Source: Caulobacter sp. 17J80-11 (GTDB taxonomy: Bacteria; Pseudomonadota; Alphaproteobacteria; Caulobacterales; Caulobacteraceae). Taken from it: DNA of 64,000 nt. The notes beneath the pieces were generated by a model that did not search any database, was not told the origin of the DNA, and was given only the letters and a program-made list of their open reading frames with translations. The stretch covers positions 62,001 to 126,000 of the forward strand of contig NZ_JACSJI010000004.1 in NCBI RefSeq assembly GCF_014349105.1, given 5' to 3'. A program made the translations under genes and the position numbers. This document shows, one piece after another, positions 58,351 through 64,000 of this stretch (position 1 is its first letter; each line of letters starts with the position of its first letter).

Positions 58351-58461
58351 GCGCGATAGCCGAAGGCAGACGCCGGTTTCGGCGGCTATCGCGCTCTAAC
58401 ACTAAGAATTTCAGAGCCTTCTTGTCCGCTTCGGAGACGCATCCGAAGCGGGAAGGCTCTG
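58351..58461. repeat. Two adjacent intergenic hairpins
   Basis: First: GCGCGATAGCCG (58351-58362) and CGGCTATCGCGC (58383-58394), a perfect 12-bp stem. Second: CAGAGCCTTC (58412-58421) + CCGCTTCGGA (58426-58435), loop GACGCA, TCCGAAGCGG (58442-58451) + GAAGGCTCTG (58452-58461), 20 paired bases with a 4-nt bulge. They occupy the 58263-58640 gap between the Crp gene and the HWE kinase; otherwise only the promoter and tandem repeat are found there. Confidence 0.8.
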
Positions 58462-58568
58462 GGACGCAAAAGGCGGCGGTGGGAGCCGCGACGGACGAGA
58501 GGTTCGCCATCGTCGCCGCCCGCGCGCCAGCCCGTAAGTTAACGGATGCGGCGTGGCTTGGCACGCGC

Positions 58569-58593
58569 GGAACGCTGTCCGGTCTCGAACGTT
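58569..58593 (+). promoter_or_regulatory. EcfG (general stress response) promoter for the HWE hybrid kinase
   Basis: GGAAC (58569-58573), exactly 16 bp, CGTT (58590-58593). The -10 element ends 47 bp before the GTG start at 58641. Exact consensus. Confidence 0.75.
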
Positions 58594-58616
58594 AGCTCGG
58601 CTGGTTTCGCAGGAAA

Positions 58617-58650
58617 CTCAGCTGTGAACGGGTCTCAGCTGTGAACGGGT
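58617..58650 (+). repeat. 17-bp exact tandem duplication over the start codon of the HWE kinase
   Basis: CTCAGCTGTGAACGGGT occurs twice in direct succession (58617-58633 and 58634-58650). The copy length is not a multiple of three. The GTG in the first copy opens a six-codon frame (to the TGA at 58642-58644) whose stop overlaps the GTG of the second copy, the kinase start. Confidence 0.9.
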
Positions 58651-61382
58651 CCGCCCGCGGCCCGGCGCCCGCCTTTCTCGCCGGCGGCGGCGAGATGGGC
58701 GCCCGCATGCGCGCTCTGGACTGGTCGACGACGCCGCTCGGCTCCGCCCAGGACTGGCCCGCCTCGCTGCGCACCGCCGTCAGCCTGATGCTGAACTCGC
58801 TCTACCCCATGTTCATCGCCTGGGGGCCGGAGCTTACCCTGCTCTACAACGACGCGTACCGCTCGGTGCTGGGCGCGCGCGACCGGAGGGCGCTGGGGCG
58901 GCCGCTGTCGGAGGTGTGGAGCGACGTCTGGTTCGAGGTCCGCGGCATGATCGAGCGGGCGCTCGCCGGGGAGGCGACCTTCCGCGAGGACCTGCACCTG
59001 GTGATCGAGCGCCACGGCTATCCCGAGGACAGCTGGTGGACCTTCTCCTACAGCCCGGTGCTCGACGAGCGCGGCGACGTCAGCGGCATGTTCTGCGCCC
59101 TCTCGGAGACCACCCGGCAGGTGCAGAACGAGCGGCGCCTGACTTTCCAGATCGAGCTGGCCGACCGGCTGCGCGGGGCCGACAGCCCCGACGCGGTCAA
59201 GCGGGAGGCGGCGCGCATGTTGGGGGAGGCGCTGCACCTGGGCATGGTCGGCTTCGCCGACGCCAGCCTGCAAAACGGCGAGATCTGGTTCGAGATCGAC
59301 CCCGACTGGGGCGACGGGAGCATGGCGCCGGCGGGCGGGCGCTTTCGGCTCTCCGACTTCGGCCCGGCGGCGGAGGAGCTCAGCGCGGGACGCGACCTGC
59401 GCATCGACGACGTGGCGCACGATCCGCGCGTCGCCGAGTACAGGGCGGCCTTCGCCGGCCTGGGGGCAGGCGCGGTCGTGGCCGTGCCGCTGCTGCACGG
59501 CGGCGTCCTGCGGGCCGGGGTCTCGGCGCTGACGGCCGGGCCGCGCCGCTGGAGCGATTTCGACCTCCTGCTGATGCGCGACGTGGTCGAGCGGACCTGG
59601 CCGGAGGTGGAGCGCGCGCGGGCCGAGGCGGACGCGCGCCGCCTGGCGGCGGTGTTCGAGCAGTCCTCCAACTTCATCGCCACCAGCGCCGCCGACGGGG
59701 CCGGCGTCCGGCTCAACGCCGCGGGCCTGGCCATGGTCGGCCTGCCGCCCGACACCGACACCTCGCGCATGTCGTTCGGCGACTTCCTCGCCCCGCTGGA
59801 GCGCACGCGCATCGAGACCGAGATCGCGCCGGCCCTGCGCGAGACCGGCCAATGGACCGGCGAGGCCGAGTTCCGGCGCTTCGACGGCCCCGGCACGGTG
59901 CCGGTGGCCTGCCGCGCGTTCACGCTCCGGGACGGCGAGGGCGCGACCGTCGGTTTCGCCACCGTCTCGCGCGACGTCACCGAGGAGCGCCGCCAGGCCC
60001 AGGCGCTTCGCGACAGCGAGGCGCGCTACCGCGAGCTGGCCGACGCCATGCCTCAGGTGGTCTGGACCGCCGATCCTGACGGCCGGGTCGACTACTACAA
60101 CCGCCGCCGCGAGGAGTACGCGGGCTTCACCCTGAAACGGGACGGCTATTACGACTGGGAACCCGTCGTGCACCCCGACGACCACGATCTGACGGTCGAG
60201 GCCTGGACGCGCGCCGTGACCACCGGCGAGCCGTACGAGTGCGAGCACCGGATACAGCGCGCCGGCGGCGACTACGCCTGGCACGTCAGCCGGGGCGTCC
60301 CCGCGCGCGACGCGGCCGGGCGGATCGTCAAATGGTACGGCACCGCCACCGACATCGACTTCGTCAAGCGCATGGAGCAGGCCCGCGAACTGCTGATCCG
60401 CGAGGTCGACCACCGGGCCAAGAACGTGCTGGCGGTGGCGCAGTCCATCGTCAAGCTGACCCGGGCCGATGACATCGCCGCTTATGTCGCCTCGGTCAGC
60501 GGCCGGATCGGAGCCCTGGCCCGCGCTCACACCCTGCTGGCGCGCGAGGGCTGGAGCGGCGGGGGCGTGCGCGCTGTGGTCGACGACGAGCTGCGGGCCC
60601 TGGCCAAGCCGGGCCAGTACACCGTGAGCGGGCCGGACGTGACCCTGGACCCCGGCGCGGTGCAGGCCCTGGGCATGATCGTGCACGAGCTGGCCACCAA
60701 CGCCGTGAAGTACGGCGCGCTGAGCCGCACGGGCGGCTGCGTGCGGCTGACGTGGGCCCGCACGGCCGGCGGCGGCCTGGCGCTGGACTGGACCGAGACC
60801 GGCGGCCCGTCGGTGGCCGCGCCGGAACGGCCCGGCTTCGGCTCGACCCTGCTGAACGAGCTGGCCGCGCGCCAGCTGGGCGGGCGGCTGGACCTGCACT
60901 GGCGTCCCGAAGGCCTGGCCGCGCGGCTGGAGCTGCCGCCGGCCCTGCTGCGCCGGGGCGCGCCGGAGGAGGAGGGCGAGGCCCCGATCGAGGGACCCGC
61001 GCGGGCCGGCCCGGGCAAGCCCCGGCGCGGGACGGTGCTGCTGGTCGAAGACAACGCCCTGATCGGGCTGGACGCGCACGCGGTGCTGACCGCCGCGGGG
61101 CTGGACGTGATCGGGCCGGTGGCCGACGTCGCCACCGCCCTGCAGGTGATCGCCCACCGCCCGCTGGACGCCGCCTTCCTGGACGTCGACCTGCACGGGC
61201 GCACCTCGTTCGAGATCGCCGACGCCCTGTCCGCCCGCGGCGTGCCCTTCACCTTCTCCACCGGCTTCGGGCGCATCGATGCGGACAGCGGCCACGCCGG
61301 CCGCCCGGTCCTGCGCAAGCCGGTCAGCGACGAGGCCCTGCTGGGGGCCTACGACGCGATGGTGGAGAGCTGGGTGATCTAA
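58641..61382 (+). CDS. HWE-type hybrid sensor kinase (PAS-GAF-PAS-PAS-HWE-HATPase-REC)
   Basis: 913 residues from the GTG at 58641; the first ATG is codon 19. Order: PAS about 45-150 (GPELTLLYNDAYRSVLG), GAF about 150-310, PAS about 335-445, PAS about 460-575 (MPQVVWTADPDGRVDYYNRR), HWE kinase domain about 580-665 (REVDHRAKNVLAVAQSIV, His phosphorylation site; HELATNAVKYGALS for the N-box), HATPase_c to about 775, then a receiver at about 795-910 (VLLVEDNALIGLD, acceptor Asp in AAFLDVDLHGRTSFE). The exact EcfG promoter upstream makes it a member of the stress regulon, so it may feed back on or branch from that response. No transmembrane segments. Confidence 0.92.
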   Translation: MNGSARGPAPAFLAGGGEMGARMRALDWSTTPLGSAQDWPASLRTAVSLMLNSLYPMFIAWGPELTLLYNDAYRSVLGARDRRALGRPLSEVWSDVWFEVRGMIERALAGEATFREDLHLVIERHGYPEDSWWTFSYSPVLDERGDVSGMFCALSETTRQVQNERRLTFQIELADRLRGADSPDAVKREAARMLGEALHLGMVGFADASLQNGEIWFEIDPDWGDGSMAPAGGRFRLSDFGPAAEELSAGRDLRIDDVAHDPRVAEYRAAFAGLGAGAVVAVPLLHGGVLRAGVSALTAGPRRWSDFDLLLMRDVVERTWPEVERARAEADARRLAAVFEQSSNFIATSAADGAGVRLNAAGLAMVGLPPDTDTSRMSFGDFLAPLERTRIETEIAPALRETGQWTGEAEFRRFDGPGTVPVACRAFTLRDGEGATVGFATVSRDVTEERRQAQALRDSEARYRELADAMPQVVWTADPDGRVDYYNRRREEYAGFTLKRDGYYDWEPVVHPDDHDLTVEAWTRAVTTGEPYECEHRIQRAGGDYAWHVSRGVPARDAAGRIVKWYGTATDIDFVKRMEQARELLIREVDHRAKNVLAVAQSIVKLTRADDIAAYVASVSGRIGALARAHTLLAREGWSGGGVRAVVDDELRALAKPGQYTVSGPDVTLDPGAVQALGMIVHELATNAVKYGALSRTGGCVRLTWARTAGGGLALDWTETGGPSVAAPERPGFGSTLLNELAARQLGGRLDLHWRPEGLAARLELPPALLRRGAPEEEGEAPIEGPARAGPGKPRRGTVLLVEDNALIGLDAHAVLTAAGLDVIGPVADVATALQVIAHRPLDAAFLDVDLHGRTSFEIADALSARGVPFTFSTGFGRIDADSGHAGRPVLRKPVSDEALLGAYDAMVESWVI

Positions 61383-61405
61383 TCCGCCCCAAAGGGGGGG
61401 ATTTG

Positions 61406-61795
61406 TCACGCCAGATTCAGCTGCCAGCTCACCCCGAAGCGGTCCGCCACCCAGGCGAAGCGCTTGCTGAAGCCGTAGTCGCCCAGCGGCATCAGCACGC
61501 CGCCGCCTTCGGCCAGCGCGCCGGCCAGGCGCTCGATCTCGGCCGCGTCCCCGACGTCCACGAACATCGACAGCGACGGGGTGAAGGTGAAGGCGTGCTT
61601 CACGAAGCTGTCCGAGCACATCACCTGCTGGCCGGCGATCTCGAAGAGGGCCTTCATCACCGTGCCTTCCGGGCCGGGCTGGCCGGGGCCGTAACGCACG
61701 ACGTCGACCACCCGGCCGCCGAACTGGGCGACGTAGAAGGTCATGGCCTCCTCGGCGCGGCCTTCGAACATCAGGAACGGGCGGATCCGGGTCAT
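61406..61795 (-). CDS. VOC/PhnB-like glyoxalase-fold protein
   Basis: 129 residues from the ATG at 61795. The vicinal oxygen chelate fold starts IRPFLMFEGRAEEAMTFYVAQFGG, typical of the PhnB/3-demethylubiquinone methyltransferase-like group. CSDSFVKHAFTFTPSLSMFVDVGD and SKRFAWVADRFGVSWQL complete it; the metal-ligand His of classical glyoxalases is not obvious. Enzymatic role unknown. It is convergent with the HWE kinase, 23 bp apart. Confidence 0.85.
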   Translation of the reverse strand: MTRIRPFLMFEGRAEEAMTFYVAQFGGRVVDVVRYGPGQPGPEGTVMKALFEIAGQQVMCSDSFVKHAFTFTPSLSMFVDVGDAAEIERLAGALAEGGGVLMPLGDYGFSKRFAWVADRFGVSWQLNLA

Positions 61796-61846
61796 GCGGA
61801 AAAGCGTAGTGGAGCGCACGGGGCGAGGCGAGCCCTGAATAGGGAA

Positions 61847-61876
61847 ACGCCCCCGGTCCAGGCGGACCGGGGGCGT
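61847..61876 (-). terminator. Hairpin after the TonB-dependent receptor gene
   Basis: ACGCCCCCGGTCC (61847-61859), 4-nt loop, GGACCGGGGGCGT (61864-61876): perfect 13-bp stem, 24 bp downstream of the receptor's stop codon on the minus strand. It is followed on that strand by TTTCCCT, a weak T-run. Confidence 0.75.
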
Positions 61877-61900
61877 CGCTTACGCACCCTGGAGGGGTCT

Positions 61901-64000
61901 CTAGAAGTTGGCGGTCAGGCCGATGAAGAAGTGGCGGCCCAGCGCGTCGTAGACCTGCGGGAAGGTGTTGCCGTTGCCCAGGCCCGTGGGGACCGAGGTG
62001 CTGAGCGGCGGATCCTCGTCGAACAGGTTGTTGACGCCGAAGCGGAGCGTGAAGTTGTCCTCGACGTCCCAGCTGGCGGACAGGTCGATGTAGTTCTGGC
62101 TGTCCAGCTTGCTGTCGACGAGGGGCGCGCTGGGGTCGTTCAGCAGCGGATTGTCGTCCAGCCCGTCGAGGGTGACCTCGCCGATGTAGCGCCAGGACAG
62201 GGACGCATCGACGTTCCACGGCGTGTTCCAGACGATCCAGAGCTTGTTGCGCCACTCGGGCAGCGGCACTCCGCAGGTCGGGCCGTAGAGGCCGGCGCAG
62301 TCGTAGGTCCCCAGGCCGGGCACCGGCTCGACCTCGAACTTGTCCAGCCAGGTGCCGACGAAGTTGATGGTCACGTCGCCCGGGCCGCCTTCCCAGATGG
62401 TGTCCAGGTCGAAGCGGTAGTTGACGTTGACGTCGACGCCGGAGGTCTTGATCGAGCCGAGGTTCTCGTTCACCGCCGAGACGAAGCCGTTCGGATCGAT
62501 CCACAGGCTGCCGCCGGCGCCGCGGTTGATGCGGTCGCAGAAGAACGCGTCGCCGGTCTCGCCGCACTGGCGCAGGGCCAGGTCGGGGGCGACGAAGCCG
62601 ATCACGCCGTCGACCTCGATGTCGAACCAGTCGATCGAGCCGCTCAGGCCCGGCAGGAAGGTCGGCGTGAACACGACGCCCGCCGACCAGGTGTCGGAGG
62701 ATTCCGGGCCGAGGTTCGAGGTGCCGCCGAACAGGGCGTTGAACTGGCCGGCCGGGTTGTCGGCGATCAGGCCGTACTGGGCCGGCGTCACCCCGGTGTT
62801 GACGCACTGCGCCAGGGTGAAGGTGGGGGTCGCGCCGGCGCACGGGTCGGCGTTCATGTCGAACAGGCCGACCGCCCGGGTGGAGAACAGCTCCTTCACG
62901 TTGGGCGCGCGCACCGCCCGCTGGTAGCTGGCGCGGAAGCGGAAGTCCTCGGTCGGGGCCCAGTTGGGGCCGATCTTGTAGGTGTCGGTGTTGATGCCGG
63001 TGGAGTAGTTCGACCAGCGGTAGCCGAGGTCCAGCGACAGCTCCTGGGCCCAGGGCTGGTCCTCCATGAACGGGACGCTGGCCTCGAAGAACAGGTCGTA
63101 GACGTCGAACGAGCCCGACACCCCGATCACCGGGCCGCCCTGGCCGGCCAGGTCGCCGCTGGCGAAGGCGGCGTCGGTCTTCAGGTCCAGGGCCTCGTAG
63201 CGGTACTCGGTCCCAAAGGCGACCTGCACCCCGCTGGCGGCCCACGGGAACTTCACGCCCAGGTCGGTGAGGTCGCCGGAGATCGAGGCGTTGACCACCT
63301 GCTGGGTGGTCGAGCCTTCCTGGAAGCCGGGCACCTGCAGGTAGTCCAGCGCCGCCTGGGTGACGCCGCCGTTCTGCCAGATGTTGTAGGGCACGCAGTT
63401 CGGGTCGGAGCCGTCCAGCACCGAGCGGCAGACGGCCGCGCCGGTGACCGGGTCGGCCACCACGTCCAGCGCGCGCCGGCCGCGGGTGATCGAGAAGTCG
63501 TTGCGGAAGTTCTCGGCGAACACCACCGAGCCGTACTGGGCGTAGATGTCGTAGTTCCAGGCCGGGCTCAGGTCCCCGCGCACGCCCACCACGCCGCGGT
63601 AGGAGGTGTGGCGCAGGTCGTCCAGGCGTCCGCCGCCCTCGACGTTGCGCCGGCCGATCTGCACCTGGGCCAGGCCCTGGTTGCCGGGCGCCAGCGGATC
63701 GGTGTCGACCACGCCGGTGCCGGTGCACAGGGTGGCGACCTGGTCGGCCGACAGCAGCGGGTTGTCGCAGGGCACGGCGAACTGGTTGATGAACAGACCG
63801 CTGGGCGCGACCTGCGCCTGGGTGTGGTCGTCCATGAACATCAGCTGGGCGTAGACCTCGGCCTGGTCGTTGACCTGGTAGGTGCCGAAGCCGCCGAAGG
63901 TGTAGCGCGTGTCCGGGCGCTGGAAGAAGTTCAGCGGGCCGTAGTTGAACAGGTCGGTGTCGAAGTCGAACGGCCGGAAGGTGTTGCCGGTGGCCGAGTC
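61901..64000 (-). CDS. TonB-dependent outer membrane receptor (5' end beyond window)
   Basis: Partial; about 700 C-terminal residues are visible and the frame stays open to the window edge. The C-terminal TonB-dependent barrel pattern is clear: LSLDLGYRWSNYSTG, FRASYQRAVRAPNVKELF, SWRYIGEVTLDG, FTLRFGVNNLFDEDPP and the ending GRHFFIGLTANF with C-terminal phenylalanine. Cysteine-containing loops (SADQVATLCTGTG, RQCGETGDAFFCDR, CAGLYGPTCG) are typical of the large Caulobacter-type receptors that import oligosaccharides or other bulky substrates. The plug domain and signal peptide lie outside the window. No substrate can be named. Confidence 0.93.
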   Translation of the reverse strand, partial: DSATGNTFRPFDFDTDLFNYGPLNFFQRPDTRYTFGGFGTYQVNDQAEVYAQLMFMDDHTQAQVAPSGLFINQFAVPCDNPLLSADQVATLCTGTGVVDTDPLAPGNQGLAQVQIGRRNVEGGGRLDDLRHTSYRGVVGVRGDLSPAWNYDIYAQYGSVVFAENFRNDFSITRGRRALDVVADPVTGAAVCRSVLDGSDPNCVPYNIWQNGGVTQAALDYLQVPGFQEGSTTQQVVNASISGDLTDLGVKFPWAASGVQVAFGTEYRYEALDLKTDAAFASGDLAGQGGPVIGVSGSFDVYDLFFEASVPFMEDQPWAQELSLDLGYRWSNYSTGINTDTYKIGPNWAPTEDFRFRASYQRAVRAPNVKELFSTRAVGLFDMNADPCAGATPTFTLAQCVNTGVTPAQYGLIADNPAGQFNALFGGTSNLGPESSDTWSAGVVFTPTFLPGLSGSIDWFDIEVDGVIGFVAPDLALRQCGETGDAFFCDRINRGAGGSLWIDPNGFVSAVNENLGSIKTSGVDVNVNYRFDLDTIWEGGPGDVTINFVGTWLDKFEVEPVPGLGTYDCAGLYGPTCGVPLPEWRNKLWIVWNTPWNVDASLSWRYIGEVTLDGLDDNPLLNDPSAPLVDSKLDSQNYIDLSASWDVEDNFTLRFGVNNLFDEDPPLSTSVPTGLGNGNTFPQVYDALGRHFFIGLTANF

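Noticed and set aside
1-64000. Presence of tRNA, rRNA, CRISPR arrays, insertion sequences or prophage genes.
   Set aside because: None was recognised: no TPsiC-like GGTTCGAATCC arms, no regularly spaced short repeats, no transposase or integrase motifs.

Overview
The window is about 70% GC, densely packed with genes, and has the look of an alphaproteobacterium, most likely a member of the Caulobacteraceae (Caulobacter/Phenylobacterium type). The support is the gene content: TamA/TamB, FixL/FixJ with a heme PAS domain, HWE-type sensor kinases, a TonB-dependent receptor, and several exact GGAAC-N16-CGTT promoters, the signature of the alphaproteobacterial general stress response sigma factor EcfG. 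No rRNA, tRNA, CRISPR array, insertion sequence or phage gene was seen. The genus is inference.

Layout. 1-3.3 kb: tamB (cut by the window edge) and tamA. 3.4-4.6 kb: two lipoprotein-like genes. 4.6-7.0 kb: a one-strand arsenic cluster, arsR2-arsI-arsR1-aqpS-arsC. 7.1-8.8 kb: azoR divergent from a LysR regulator. 8.9-11.6 kb: ExoD-like protein, a small lipoprotein, a stress-promoter-driven membrane protein and a di-iron hydroxylase. 11.6-16.2 kb: a three-PAS hybrid kinase and a WYL regulator divergent from a DUF1579-like/NIPSNAP pair. 16.2-19.3 kb: fixLJ divergent from an alternative oxidase. 19.4-24.2 kb: kup facing a two-gene KdpD/KdpE-like system without kdpFABC. 24.2-30 kb: LuxR solo, MltR-like protein, GFA protein, RraA with an M13 peptidase, and a TrmB-type regulator. 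30-45 kb: mostly exported, hypothetical or small enzyme genes (SDR, GNAT, alpha/beta hydrolase, DUF2334 deacetylase, P-loop kinase, DUF1353, CheY-like regulator, DJ-1/PfpI) separated by palindromic intergenic repeats. 45-49.5 kb: a membrane-anchored PLP decarboxylase and a short islet of unrecognised genes with relaxed codon use. 49.5-52.8 kb: a beta-propeller/amidohydrolase fusion. 53-61.4 kb: two HWE-family kinases around a glycosyltransferase/PIG-L-like divergent pair, a lipoprotein and a Crp/Fnr regulator. 61.4-64 kb: a VOC protein and the C-terminal part of a TonB-dependent receptor.

How it works together. No single large undescribed system is evident. The strongest themes are regulatory. 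(1) Four exact and three near matches to the EcfG promoter lie in front of small proteins, a zinc-ribbon protein, a glycosyltransferase, a DJ-1 protein and an HWE kinase. (2) An oxygen-sensing FixLJ pair lies back-to-back with an alternative oxidase. (3) A shortened KdpDE pair sits next to a Kup transporter whose ribosome binding site is buried in a perfect hairpin. (4) A near-identical 22-bp palindrome lies beside a TrmB regulator and also in front of a distant amidohydrolase gene. Intergenic DNA carries at least five kinds of palindromic repeat.
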